Below, one piece after another: positions 1 through 7,535 of a stretch of 15,643 bases of DNA (the first letter of the stretch is position 1; the number at the start of each line of letters is the position of its first letter). This DNA comes from Bacillota bacterium (GTDB lineage Bacteria; Bacillota; Clostridia; Lachnospirales; Lachnospiraceae), in NCBI GenBank assembly GCA_023460575.1, contig JAEWPQ010000170.1:1-15643 (forward strand). Reading direction: 5' to 3'. The position numbers were made by a program, and so were the translations under genes. Below the pieces are notes generated by a model. The model ran no database searches. It saw only the letters and a program-made list of their open reading frames with translations, and was not told the DNA's origin.

Positions 1-1106
1 AATACAACTAATTCTGTATCCTTGTCAAATACATGAACTTTTGATAAATCAAGAGCAAGCTTGATTGTATCGCCAGGTCTTGCAGTTGTACGAGGATTTA
101 CTCTAGCTGTAAAGTTTACTTCTTCTACATCAAAGTATAAGTATACTTCTGCACCCAGCAATTCGTAAACTCTGATTGTTGCATCAATTACACTTGCAGG
201 AGTAGACGCAAGGAAATCTTCCTCATCATGAAGGTCTTCAGGACGAATACCTAAAACTACAGTCTTTCCAACATATCCTGCATCTTCCAGTTTCTTTGCT
301 TTCTCAGCTGGAAGTGCAATGGTGTTACCGCCAAATGTTAAAGTAACATCGCTTCCTTTTTTAGCAACCGTTGCTTCGATTAAGTTCATCTGAGGTGCTC
401 CGATGAATCCAGCTACAAACTTGTTGCCTGGCTTATCATATAAGTTCTGAGGAGAATCAACCTGCATAATGACACCATCTTTCATAACTACGATTCTGGT
501 ACCAAGTGTCATAGCCTCTGTCTGATCATGTGTTACATAAACCATTGTAGCTTCAAGTCTCTGATGTAATTTAGAGATTTCAATACGCATCTGTCCTCTC
601 AGCTTTGCATCAAGGTTGGATAACGGCTCATCCATTAAGAATACTTTTGGATTACGAACAATGGCACGTCCCATAGCTACACGCTGTCTCTGTCCGCCGG
701 ATAATGCCTTTGGTTTACGATCTAATAAGTGTTCCAGATCAAGGATTCTTGCAGCTTCATGAACCAGCTTATCAATCTCATCCTTTGGAGTCTTTCTCAG
801 TTTCAGACCAAACGCCATGTTATCGTATACAGTCATATGCGGATACAAAGCGTAGTTCTGGAATACCATCGCGATATCTCTGTCCTTGGGCTCTACATCA
901 TTCATTAACTTTCCATCAATGTAAAGTTCGCCGGAGGAAATATCTTCCAGACCAGCAATCATACGAAGAGTTGTAGACTTACCGCATCCGGATGGTCCTA
1001 CAAAAATAACAAATTCTTTGTCTGCAATTTCCAGATTGAAATCTTTTACTGCCTCAAATCCATTCGGATATCTCTTAACTATGTTTTTCAGTGATAAACT
1101 AGCCAT
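1..1106 (-). CDS. ugpC: Sugar ABC importer ATPase, UgpC/MsmK type (3' end outside window)
   Basis: This is the cytoplasmic ATP-hydrolysing subunit of CUT1 carbohydrate importers. The visible 368 codons hold a Walker A motif at about residues 37-45 (GPSGCGKST), the Q-loop region (VFQNYALYPH), the signature LSGGQ at 135-139, Walker B (VFLMDEP) with the D-loop (SNLD), and the switch histidine (VTHDQTEA). After it comes the long C-terminal OB-fold regulatory region (IRPEDLH, then YELLGAEVYLYF) typical of MalK/UgpC/MsmX. The family is usually about 360-380 residues, so only a few C-terminal residues are missing. The ATG at 1106-1104 is preceded by AGGAGG (1120-1115) with an 8-base spacer. The gene stands alone, away from any permease, as multitask ATPases in Firmicutes often do. 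It may power the importer encoded at 5692-8891, but the sequence does not prove that link. Confidence 0.95.
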   Translation of the reverse strand, partial: MASLSLKNIVKRYPNGFEAVKDFNLEIADKEFVIFVGPSGCGKSTTLRMIAGLEDISSGELYIDGKLMNDVEPKDRDIAMVFQNYALYPHMTVYDNMAFGLKLRKTPKDEIDKLVHEAARILDLEHLLDRKPKALSGGQRQRVAMGRAIVRNPKVFLMDEPLSNLDAKLRGQMRIEISKLHQRLEATMVYVTHDQTEAMTLGTRIVVMKDGVIMQVDSPQNLYDKPGNKFVAGFIGAPQMNLIEATVAKKGSDVTLTFGGNTIALPAEKAKKLEDAGYVGKTVVLGIRPEDLHDEEDFLASTPASVIDATIRVYELLGAEVYLYFDVEEVNFTARVNPRTTARPGDTIKLALDLSKVHVFDKDTELVV

Positions 1107-1371
1107 TTACTAATCCTCCTAAAAATAAAATGTATATTCTCTGTTCAGAACCACTAGCCCCCACAGCTGCAGCTCCCTGTTTCTGAAACAATCATACATG
1201 AATTGTTTTTTATTTACCATATTCTTATTTACCAAAATCCATTTGGGCTATTTGGCTAATTTGTATAACCATTGAAAAAACTGACTGAAACGTCAAAATA
1301 TCAAGAGACAGGCTCGTACATTTCTGTCTATATTCGATAGCTTGTGACTATTTTGCCTCTTATTTAGTTAT
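1107..1371. other. Gene-free leader upstream of the ATPase gene
   Basis: No credible coding region is seen here. On the minus strand the region should hold the promoter and 5' leader of the ATPase gene. Two small palindromes are present: TGTTTC-T-GAAACA at 1178-1190 and GTTC-A-GAAC at 1143-1151. A weak -10-like TATGAT (minus strand, 1196-1191) directly precedes the first palindrome, but its -35 match (TGGTAA at 1219-1214) is poor, so I do not call a promoter. A perfect 10-base palindrome AGCTGCAGCT lies at 1165-1174. Confidence 0.5.
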
Positions 1372-1416
1372 ATATTACAAGGCGATGTCAATATTTTCGA
1401 CATCGCCTTGTAATAT
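1372..1416 (-). terminator. Hairpin terminator after the methyltransferase gene
   Basis: There is a perfect 18-bp inverted repeat, 1372-1389 with 1399-1416, and a 9-base loop. It starts 11 bases after the stop codon of the methyltransferase gene, as expected for the operon's 3' end. The U-tract is poor on the minus strand (ATAACTAAATA follows) and short on the plus strand (TTTTC). The stem is strong but termination efficiency is uncertain; the hairpin may also protect the mRNA 3' end. Confidence 0.7.
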
Positions 1417-1427
1417 TTTCAAATTAT

Positions 1428-2012
1428 TTAATTCTTTTTCGCAAGAACGTTCAGCCACCTTACGTCAGAATGACCAGAACGAATATCATCGGTTTCCCAC
1501 AGCTTCAAAATATCAAATCTGCCGTTTTCTCTTAACAGCTGGGAAATGGAGTCTGCGGTAAAATCACTGAAATACCGTTCACCCCTGAATCCCTCAAAAT
1601 CTCCCAGCTTAAAAGACATGTATAGAATACCCTTATCATTTAAGGCCCTTGCTATCTTTGTAAGAATGCCTGAAAGTTCCTTTTTCGGAGCATGAAGCAG
1701 CGATGCACACGCCCAGATTCCATCAAATACATCGTCAAAATCCATCTGCTCAAATGTCATCTGGAGTACATCAAGGCCAGTGTGAATTTCCGCAAGCTTA
1801 CACATCTCTGCAGATGCGTCAAGAGGTGTCACATCATATCCCAGCTCATATAGAGTGAGGCTGTCTCTTCCTGATCCGCACCCCAGATCCAGAATCGTAT
1901 CGCCTTCCTCCAGATTATTTAAAAATTCTCTCATGATTTCTGACATATCCTGATTTACTGTTTCTTCAAATTCCTTTGCCGCATACTTATTATAATAGTC
2001 TATCGAGTCCAA
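1428..2012 (-). CDS. Class I SAM-dependent methyltransferase
   Basis: The 194-residue cytosolic protein has a Rossmann-type methyltransferase fold. Motif I is clear at residues 40-50 (ILDLGCGSGRD), followed by an acidic motif II region (VTPLDASAEM) and a post-motif stretch (MDFDDVFDGIWACASLLHAP) typical of small Methyltransf_11/25-type enzymes. The substrate cannot be told from sequence; related proteins are annotated only as methyltransferases, some linked to tellurite or thiol resistance. The start is TTG: AGGAGG lies 7 bases upstream of TTG at 2012-2010 and no ATG fits. The gene is last in a three-gene operon, 28 bases after the CvfB-like gene, and ends at a strong hairpin. Confidence 0.88.
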   Translation of the reverse strand: MDSIDYYNKYAAKEFEETVNQDMSEIMREFLNNLEEGDTILDLGCGSGRDSLTLYELGYDVTPLDASAEMCKLAEIHTGLDVLQMTFEQMDFDDVFDGIWACASLLHAPKKELSGILTKIARALNDKGILYMSFKLGDFEGFRGERYFSDFTADSISQLLRENGRFDILKLWETDDIRSGHSDVRWLNVLAKKN

Positions 2013-2040
2013 AACAATCCTCCTGTTATCCGCTTACCCG

Positions 2041-2880
2041 CTAATTAATTACTTCAATTTTGTTTTCAGTTATCCTGACTTTTCCTTCTTTAAGAAGGTG
2101 TCCCACAGCACGTTTAAATGCATTCTTGCTCATGGAAAACTCCCTCTTTATTATGTCCGGATCAGCCTTATCAGTAAATGGCAGACTTCCTGAAAACTGG
2201 TCTTCAATAATCCCAAGAACCTTTAATGAATCTGCATCCATCTGAATATATGCCTTCTGTCTGGGGCTTAAGTCCAGCTTTCCGTCTTCCCTTACCTTTG
2301 TAACCCTTGCTGTTATCTCGTCGCCTTCTCTGTATTTCTCAAAAAGCTCCTTTTTCGGAATCAGTCCGTAATATTTTTTATCTACTGCAACAAATGCTCC
2401 CAGCGTATCGCTGAACTCATAGATAATTCCGGTCACCTGATCATCCTTTTTATAAGGAGACTGGTTGCTCATATGGGCATATACCCGCATCGTTGCAGCA
2501 AGGCGCTTACTCTTATCAATGTATAAAGTAACAAGAACGTTCTCACCGGTCCGTACCTTATATGTCTGCTCTTTATATGGCAGAAGCAGATCCTTCTCCA
2601 GTCCCATATCAAGAAATGCGCCGATCTTGCCCACTTCCTTCACTTTCAGAACTTCTGTCTCACCAACTAAAAGCCTGGGGACCGCAGTCGTCGCAATCAG
2701 CCGGTCTTCTGAATCCTTATAGATAAAGACCGTAATCTCATCTCCCTGCACCGTACCTTCAGGAACCTGTTTTTTGGGAAGCAGTACAGATACTTCACTG
2801 CCGGCATCTTCTCCTAAATACACGCCGAACTCCTTCACCCTCTGGACTGTGAGGGTCTGCATCTTACCTAATTCAATCAT
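2041..2880 (-). CDS. cvfB: CvfB-like S1 RNA-binding protein
   Basis: The 279-residue protein resembles the CvfB/YitL family: tandem S1-type OB folds followed by a C-terminal winged helix. The visible signs are an N-terminal S1-like segment (VKEFGVYLGED), a second (VKEVGKIGAFLDMGLEKDLLLP), a third (VTGIIYEFSDTLGAFVAVDKKYYGLIP, ending in REDGKLDLSPR), then a C-terminal region (ADPDIIKREFSMSKNAFKRAVGHLLKEGKV) that fits the winged helix. CvfB proteins bind RNA and influence virulence or stress genes in staphylococci; the role here is inferred. I chose the ATG at 2880 because GAGAGGA precedes it and it lies 1 base after the thioesterase stop codon. A longer in-frame start at 2943 would lie deep inside the thioesterase gene and lacks family support. 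Confidence 0.9.
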   Translation of the reverse strand: MIELGKMQTLTVQRVKEFGVYLGEDAGSEVSVLLPKKQVPEGTVQGDEITVFIYKDSEDRLIATTAVPRLLVGETEVLKVKEVGKIGAFLDMGLEKDLLLPYKEQTYKVRTGENVLVTLYIDKSKRLAATMRVYAHMSNQSPYKKDDQVTGIIYEFSDTLGAFVAVDKKYYGLIPKKELFEKYREGDEITARVTKVREDGKLDLSPRQKAYIQMDADSLKVLGIIEDQFSGSLPFTDKADPDIIKREFSMSKNAFKRAVGHLLKEGKVRITENKIEVIN

Positions 2881-2881
2881 C

Positions 2882-3607
2882 TTATATCCTCTCTGTTGTT
2901 CCACGCAGCCAAATGACTGCGTAAGCTGTCCCCGATTCATCACACAGAGAAACTACATATCCTTCCTCTGTCTTACTGACTCTGGGATAGACTGCATCTC
3001 CAAAGACTGCTGCTTTTTTATATTCCACTCTCAGTTCCGACACTTCCATTCCATCAGGAAGCACTTCCCTGGCAATCTCCACATACTTGGAATTATTCAC
3101 ATGGTGGTTGGTATCAATGTGATGCTTGCCCACTGTAACCGGAACTGAAGTTTCATATTTATCAGGAACTGCAATTCTGCGGGGAGCATACTCCATATCA
3201 AGCGGTTTCTCCCATGAGGTCCCATACCCCCGGATATCATCCGCCTCGATTTTTGCAGGCCGCCCTTTATCCGTATCGAACAAAAACCATACGGAATTTG
3301 CTCTTACCAGATAATTGCCCTCATGATCGCATACTGTAAAATTACGGTATCCGTAAAATCCTTTAAAATCATAGGGCCAGGTGCTGATTACAATTTCTTC
3401 TCCCAGAGTCGGATAACGATCCACAACAATCTGCCAGGATGATAACCACCATGCTTTGTGCCGATCATTAAAATATGTCACTCCCAGCCCATTATCCTCC
3501 GATTGAAAAGTGGAACAATCCTGCAGATAATTCATGATACCCGTCAATGTCAGTTTACCATATTCATCTGTCTCACTATATCGAACTCTGCTGCCAAATG
3601 TATACAT
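2882..3607 (-). CDS. Acyl-ACP thioesterase (FatA/FatB family)
   Basis: This 241-residue protein has the double hot-dog layout of bacterial acyl-ACP thioesterases. The N-terminal hot dog opens with a substrate-tunnel segment (YSETDEYGKLTLTGIMNYLQD). The second carries the catalytic-type motif at residues 165-172 (DTNHHVNN), followed by KYVEIARE, matching the Asp/Asn/His...Glu arrangement of plant FatA/FatB relatives. The enzyme releases free fatty acids from acyl carrier protein in the cytosol, which can adjust chain length or feed membrane lipid pools. The start ATG at 3607 has GAGGAG upstream. It is the first gene of an operon with cvfB and the methyltransferase, driven by the promoter at 3635-3663. 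Confidence 0.92.
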   Translation of the reverse strand: MYTFGSRVRYSETDEYGKLTLTGIMNYLQDCSTFQSEDNGLGVTYFNDRHKAWWLSSWQIVVDRYPTLGEEIVISTWPYDFKGFYGYRNFTVCDHEGNYLVRANSVWFLFDTDKGRPAKIEADDIRGYGTSWEKPLDMEYAPRRIAVPDKYETSVPVTVGKHHIDTNHHVNNSKYVEIAREVLPDGMEVSELRVEYKKAAVFGDAVYPRVSKTEEGYVVSLCDESGTAYAVIWLRGTTERI

Positions 3608-3634
3608 TAAATTCTCTCCTCAAAATTATATAAC

Positions 3635-3663
3635 ATTATAAAGCATTTTTTAACTCTTGTCCA
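3635..3663 (-). promoter_or_regulatory. Sigma-A promoter of the thioesterase operon
   Basis: On the minus strand TGGACA (3663-3658) is separated by exactly 17 bases from a perfect TATAAT (3640-3635). The -10 box lies 27 bases upstream of the start codon, giving a short leader with the GAGGAG ribosome site. Confidence 0.85.
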
Positions 3664-3698
3664 GATAAAAGAGCAATTCCGGCAATAGTTCAATCACA

Positions 3699-3726
3699 CA
3701 AAAAAACGGGACCATATCAGGTCCCG
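3699..3726 (-). terminator. Rho-independent terminator of the left tRNA-Gln gene
   Basis: A 7-bp perfect stem (3707-3713 with 3720-3726, CGGGACC/GGTCCCG on the minus strand) and a 6-base loop are followed on the minus strand by seven T residues. It lies 9 bases beyond the tRNA 3' end. Confidence 0.92.
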
Positions 3727-3734
3727 CTCAGAAG

Positions 3735-3807
3735 CTGGGCTACAAGGATTCGAACCTTGAAAATGACGGAGTCAGAGTCCGTTGCCTTACCATTTGGCGA
3801 TAGCCCA
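3735..3807 (-). tRNA. tRNA-Gln (anticodon CTG), left copy
   Basis: It folds as a cloverleaf: a 7-bp acceptor stem (TGGGCTA/TAGCCCA), a D arm (GCC...GGC), an anticodon stem ACGGA/TCCGT with loop CTCTGAC giving anticodon CTG, a T arm CAAGG/CCTTG with loop TTCGAAT, and discriminator G73. Its layout matches bacterial tRNA-Gln. CCA is not encoded. The variable loop (CATTTT) has 6 bases, one more than in the second copy at 13693-13764, and the D loop differs by one base. It has its own promoter and terminator. Confidence 0.95.
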
Positions 3808-3824
3808 TCAACACAACAAAAGGA

Positions 3825-3853
3825 ATTATACAGGATAACTTTTAAATAGTCAA
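3825..3853 (-). promoter_or_regulatory. Promoter of the left tRNA-Gln gene
   Basis: TTGACT (3853-3848), a 17-base spacer and a perfect TATAAT (3830-3825) are read on the minus strand. The -10 box ends 17 bases from the mature tRNA 5' end, typical of a strong stable-RNA promoter. Confidence 0.9.
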
Positions 3854-3913
3854 GTTCTTTTTGATTTTTTCAGTTAAATTTATACCTGCTTCCTGTGACA
3901 GGGTTATGCTTAT

Positions 3914-3947
3914 GGATAACAGCTCAGCCCCCTGGCTGAACTGATCC
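3914..3947 (-). terminator. Imperfect hairpin after the GH2 gene
   Basis: This hairpin lies 21 bases beyond the GH2 stop codon. It has outer GGAT/ATCC, then CAG/CTG, a wobble pair and TCAGCC/GGCTGA, with a 4-base loop. There is no T-tract, so it may be a weak terminator or an mRNA-end stabiliser. It is the only candidate end for the transporter operon before the tRNA promoter. Confidence 0.5.
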
Positions 3948-3968
3948 ATTCAGATATACTGTCATAAC

Positions 3969-5678
3969 TTACTCGTAGCTTTTCTTCCCAAAAATCTTTT
4001 CCAGTTCTTTCAGGGGAATTTTAGGCGTTCTGTCTTCCCTTAATAACCCGTTTGTTTCCTGCATCACATCCGTCAGCTGAGTATAACAAAAGCCGGAAAA
4101 TTTTCTGTTTTTTATAAGAAAGCCTGTAACCGGCTCCAGGCGCTGTAAAAACTCTTTCTGACTTCCCGCTTTATTATAATAACCCCAACCCTCTTTTTCT
4201 GAAGTAAATGCAATGCCGCCATACTCTGTCATCAGTACAGGCTGTCCCCCATATTTCTGTCCGTCAGCCAGAACCATACGGCGTTCTGCATATCCGCCAA
4301 TAATACCTTCCAGAGATTCATACTTTCCTACATTTTCAGGCATCAGTTCATAATCATGCAATGCCAGTATATCTGAGTGCTCCGTCTGTTCCCAGCCGTC
4401 ATTTCCGCTAACCAGTCTGGTTCTGTCCAGCGCTTTGGCCTGATAATACAGCATATTGGATAAGCTCTGCTGACTGCTGTCCGTTCTGATATTTCTCATT
4501 CCCCAGCTTTCATTTGCAGTCACCCATGTAATGATGGACGGATGATTATAATCCCGTTCAATAAATTCAGTAAGTTCTGCAGAGGTGTTTTTCAGTGTGT
4601 TATCTGTAAACTTATAACAGCTTGGCATTTCTCCCCATACAAGAAATCCCAGCCTGTCTGCCCAGTAATAATATCTGGGATCTTCAATTTTCTGATGTTT
4701 TCTGGCACCATTAAATCCCATCTGCTTAGCAAGTATGATATCTTTTTTAATGGATTCTTCATCAGGAGGTGTCAGAAGGCTCTGTTTCCAATATCCCTGA
4801 TCAAGTATCAGTCTCTGGTACAATACCTCACCGTTTAAAAGAATTCTTCCATTTGAAATGCAGACAGACCGGAGTCCAAAATAACCTGTTACCTTATCAT
4901 TTTGAAGCTTTGCCTCCATCTCAATCAAATTGGGCTTTTCCAGCGTCCAAATCAGCTCTTCCCTGCGCAGATCCAAATCCGGTAAAGCCAGAATACCTTT
5001 TCCATACCCATTTTCGCAGGCAACATTCAAACTTCCAAAATCCATCTGAGTCCCGCCTTCTGCAGGAAGACTGCAAAAAGAAATTTCTGCCTTCACCTTT
5101 TCCATGGAAGAGATAAAAATTTCACATAAAACCTCATTCCGCTCCAGATCCGGTGTTGCCTTAATCCGTTTTATATAGGTTTTTCCTGCATATTCCAGCC
5201 ACACACTCTGCCAGATTCCAGTTGTGGGCGTATACCAGCATGCAAAATTTTTTCCTGTCCAGGTCTGTTTTCCTCTGGGTTTATCCTCATCACTATAATC
5301 CATTACCTTAACAGTTACAACATTTTTTCCTTCCAAAACCAGTCCGGTAATGTCGGCCTCGAAGGGAGTATGCCCGCCCCTGTGTCCTGCCGCGTGGATT
5401 TGATTGATATAAACCTCCGCCTCATAATCCACGGCTCCAAACTTTAAAAGCAGGCTTTTCCCCATTAATCTGCTTTTCTCCACTTCAAATTCTTTCCGAT
5501 ACCAGACAACGTGGTGAGCATCTGTATCACAGATTCCGCTCATTTCCGACTGATAGCAAAACGGTACATTGATTTTCTTGTCAAACACCGGCTCATCGAA
5601 GGAGAATTCCCATTCTCCGTTGAGATCTGTCCATTCTTCCCTGACGAAATCAGGTCTTGGAACATTTTCATTTATCAT
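3969..5678 (-). CDS. GH2 family exo-glycosidase
   Basis: This cytosolic 569-residue protein (no signal peptide) has three GH2 parts: a sugar-binding jelly-roll domain (about 1-165, with DLNGEWEF and WYRKEF), an Ig-like domain (about 165-275), and a TIM barrel (about 280-565). The acid/base is Glu390 in ITWVTANESWG and the nucleophile is Glu485 in VLMTEYGG. The family covers beta-galactosidases, beta-glucuronidases, beta-mannosidases and others. The Asn-x-Lys motif that contacts the carboxylate in beta-glucuronidases (before the DRKPK-like stretch) is replaced by ETNGLL, so glucuronidase activity is doubtful. The start ATG has AAAGGAG upstream and lies 13 bases after the permease stop. It is the last gene of the transporter operon, so it probably cleaves the imported oligosaccharide. 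Confidence 0.9.
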   Translation of the reverse strand: MINENVPRPDFVREEWTDLNGEWEFSFDEPVFDKKINVPFCYQSEMSGICDTDAHHVVWYRKEFEVEKSRLMGKSLLLKFGAVDYEAEVYINQIHAAGHRGGHTPFEADITGLVLEGKNVVTVKVMDYSDEDKPRGKQTWTGKNFACWYTPTTGIWQSVWLEYAGKTYIKRIKATPDLERNEVLCEIFISSMEKVKAEISFCSLPAEGGTQMDFGSLNVACENGYGKGILALPDLDLRREELIWTLEKPNLIEMEAKLQNDKVTGYFGLRSVCISNGRILLNGEVLYQRLILDQGYWKQSLLTPPDEESIKKDIILAKQMGFNGARKHQKIEDPRYYYWADRLGFLVWGEMPSCYKFTDNTLKNTSAELTEFIERDYNHPSIITWVTANESWGMRNIRTDSSQQSLSNMLYYQAKALDRTRLVSGNDGWEQTEHSDILALHDYELMPENVGKYESLEGIIGGYAERRMVLADGQKYGGQPVLMTEYGGIAFTSEKEGWGYYNKAGSQKEFLQRLEPVTGFLIKNRKFSGFCYTQLTDVMQETNGLLREDRTPKIPLKELEKIFGKKSYE

Positions 5679-5691
5679 TATTCTTCTCCTT

Positions 5692-6534
5692 TTATCCCTT
5701 TAATCCCGATGTACTGATACCTTCCACCAGATATTTCTGCAGGCAGATAAAAATAGTCACTGCCGGCAAAATGGACAGAGCTGCCATTGCAAACATAGCA
5801 CCGTAATCCGAAGAAGATCCCGGATCAGAAAACAGCTTAAGGGCAAGACTGACCGGATACCTGGCAGATTCATTGATATAAAGCAGTGCGGACAGGAAGT
5901 CATCCCATCTCCACATAAATGAAAATATACTGGCAGTAATCAGCGCCGGTGTGATAAGGGGCATGATAATCCTGGAAAATATACTGTAATGGGAGCAGCC
6001 GTCAATCTTGGCGGCCTCGTCAAGCTCCCTTGGGATACCATCAATGAAATTAATCATCAGATAAACAAAGAAACCCTGAATCGCAAAACAATAAGGTAGA
6101 ATCAGTGGTTTATAGCTTCCCACCCACCCCAATTTCTGATACCACAAATATTGGGGAATCATGAGCACCTGTGCCGGCAGCATCATAGAAACCAACATTG
6201 CTGCAAACAGAATTTTTCTTCCAAAAAATCTGCATCTGGCAAGTCCGTAAGCTACCAAAGCCGAAGAAAAAACAGTTCCAAACGTTGCTGTGACAGCTAT
6301 AAAAAAAGAATTCTTAAAAAAAACTGCAAAAGAGATCTTTGCGAAGCCCTTCCAGCCGTTTCGATAATTGGTAAGCACAAATTTCTCCGGAAACAGCCGG
6401 CCTGCTGTTAAAAATATGGTATTTGTTTCCTTAAATGAACTCATAACCATCCAAAACAGAGGATAAATCATTACAAGTCCAAGGCTGCACACAATTACAT
6501 GGTATAAAATCTTACCCGCCTTTTTTCTGGTCAT
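5692..6534 (-). CDS. CUT1 sugar ABC importer permease, MalG/UgpE type
   Basis: This 280-residue inner-membrane permease has about six hydrophobic segments, the first at residues 10-28 (YHVIVCSLGLVMIYPLFW). The EAA loop that docks on the ATPase is at about 173-190 (EAAKIDGCSHYSIFSRIIMP). The C-terminus ends in KYLVEGISTSGLKG, as is usual in this subfamily. It pairs with the permease at 6543-7454. I chose the ATG at 6534, which gives the family's usual length; an AAGGAG lies 13 bases upstream inside the end of the previous gene, and a GTG at 6537 would be better spaced (10 bases). An in-frame ATG at 6627 would overlap the upstream gene by 85 bases and is rejected. Confidence 0.92.
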   Translation of the reverse strand: MTRKKAGKILYHVIVCSLGLVMIYPLFWMVMSSFKETNTIFLTAGRLFPEKFVLTNYRNGWKGFAKISFAVFFKNSFFIAVTATFGTVFSSALVAYGLARCRFFGRKILFAAMLVSMMLPAQVLMIPQYLWYQKLGWVGSYKPLILPYCFAIQGFFVYLMINFIDGIPRELDEAAKIDGCSHYSIFSRIIMPLITPALITASIFSFMWRWDDFLSALLYINESARYPVSLALKLFSDPGSSSDYGAMFAMAALSILPAVTIFICLQKYLVEGISTSGLKG

Positions 6535-6542
6535 CACCTGTC

Positions 6543-7454
6543 TCACACTCCTTCCGTATAAACCCAGAATCTTTTTGTTGCAAACAGAATCACTGTAATC
6601 ACGCATATCATCACCAGCATTACCCATGCGAGGGCTGCACCATATCCGGTGTTGTAAAACTCAAAGGATTGCTGATACATATAAACAGTATAGAATAAAG
6701 TGGAGTTGAGCGGTTTACCCTGGGTGATAATGAAGCATTGTGTAAATGCAAGAAAACCGTTAATCATCTGCATAACCAGATTAAAGAAGATAGTGGGTGT
6801 TAAAAGAGGCAGAGTGATCTTGAAGAACTGAGAAAACTTATTTGCACCGTCTACTCTGGAAGCTTCATAAAGCGATACCGGAATCTGCTTTAAAGAGGAT
6901 AAAAAAATAAGCATGGAGGAACCGAACTGCCATACTGCCAGTATAATAAGAGTCCAGATTGCCGTATTCTTATTTCCAAGCCATGCAAAACTGGTGTGTA
7001 TTCCTAAAATACCCAGAAGCAGATTAATAACGCCGTCAGTTGCAAACATCCGCTTCCATAATATGGAGACTGCCACAGATCCTCCGATTATGGAAGGAAG
7101 ATAATAAAACGCCCGGTAAAAGCCAGTTGCCTTTGATGACTTTAGCAGAAGCAGAGCTACCATAAGCGCGAAGACCAGGCGCAGAGGCACCGATACAAAG
7201 GCGAAATAAAACGTGACTCCTATGGTTTTAAAAAATACATCATCATCAGTAAACATTTTTATGTAATTTTTAAATCCTGTGAAAACAGGAGGAGACAATA
7301 TATTATAATCACATAAAGAATAGTAAAAGGAAATTCCCATAGGTACAACCATAAACAGCAGAAAGCCGATGATAAATGGAAGGCTGAATACCACTCCCGC
7401 TGTGCTTTCTTTGTTCAGGAAATGTCTGAGTCCTGCACCTCTCATATCTTTCAT
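6543..7454 (-). CDS. CUT1 sugar ABC importer permease, MalF/UgpA type
   Basis: This 303-residue membrane protein has about six transmembrane segments, beginning with a hydrophobic helix near residues 18-42 (VVFSLPFIIGFLLFMVVPMG). Its EAA loop starts near Glu197 (EASRVDGANKFSQFFKITLP), the contact point for the ATPase. It forms the translocation pore with the permease at 5692-6534. GGAGG sits 6 bases before the ATG at 7454; the in-frame ATG at 7460 directly abuts GGAGG and so is unlikely to be used. It starts 81 bases after the binding-protein gene, with a hairpin in that gap. Confidence 0.93.
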   Translation of the reverse strand: MKDMRGAGLRHFLNKESTAGVVFSLPFIIGFLLFMVVPMGISFYYSLCDYNILSPPVFTGFKNYIKMFTDDDVFFKTIGVTFYFAFVSVPLRLVFALMVALLLLKSSKATGFYRAFYYLPSIIGGSVAVSILWKRMFATDGVINLLLGILGIHTSFAWLGNKNTAIWTLIILAVWQFGSSMLIFLSSLKQIPVSLYEASRVDGANKFSQFFKITLPLLTPTIFFNLVMQMINGFLAFTQCFIITQGKPLNSTLFYTVYMYQQSFEFYNTGYGAALAWVMLVMICVITVILFATKRFWVYTEGV

Positions 7455-7493
7455 AGACATCCTCCATTCATAGATAACCGTCTTCTTGTCAGA

Positions 7494-7521
7494 ACAGGGG
7501 CAAAGCTGTCTCTGCCCCTGT
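7494..7521 (-). terminator. Intercistronic hairpin between binding protein and permeases
   Basis: There is a 9-bp perfect stem (ACAGGGGCA/TGCCCCTGT; 7494-7502 with 7513-7521) with a 10-base loop and no U-tract. It starts 14 bases after the binding-protein stop. Hairpins at this place in ABC operons often protect the upstream mRNA or partly stop transcription, so that more binding protein than permease is made. That role is inferred. Confidence 0.6.
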
Positions 7522-7535
7522 ATTCTTCTGATTCA

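Noticed and set aside
704..976. Plus-strand open frame inside the ATPase gene
   Set aside because: It is antisense to strongly conserved ABC ATPase motifs and resembles no protein family.
1165..1174. Perfect AGCTGCAGCT palindrome
   Set aside because: It is a single short palindrome without a partner or placement relative to a promoter; it could easily be chance.
3608..3700. Possible riboswitch or attenuator in the thioesterase leader
   Set aside because: The leader from the predicted start site is only about 20 bases, too short for such an element.
7446..7472. Seven-codon mini-frame (MNGGCL) overlapping the permease start, resembling a leader peptide
   Set aside because: It arises only because the ribosome site GGAGG is preceded by ATGAAT; the same word occurs before the binding-protein gene and there is no ribosome site for the mini-frame.
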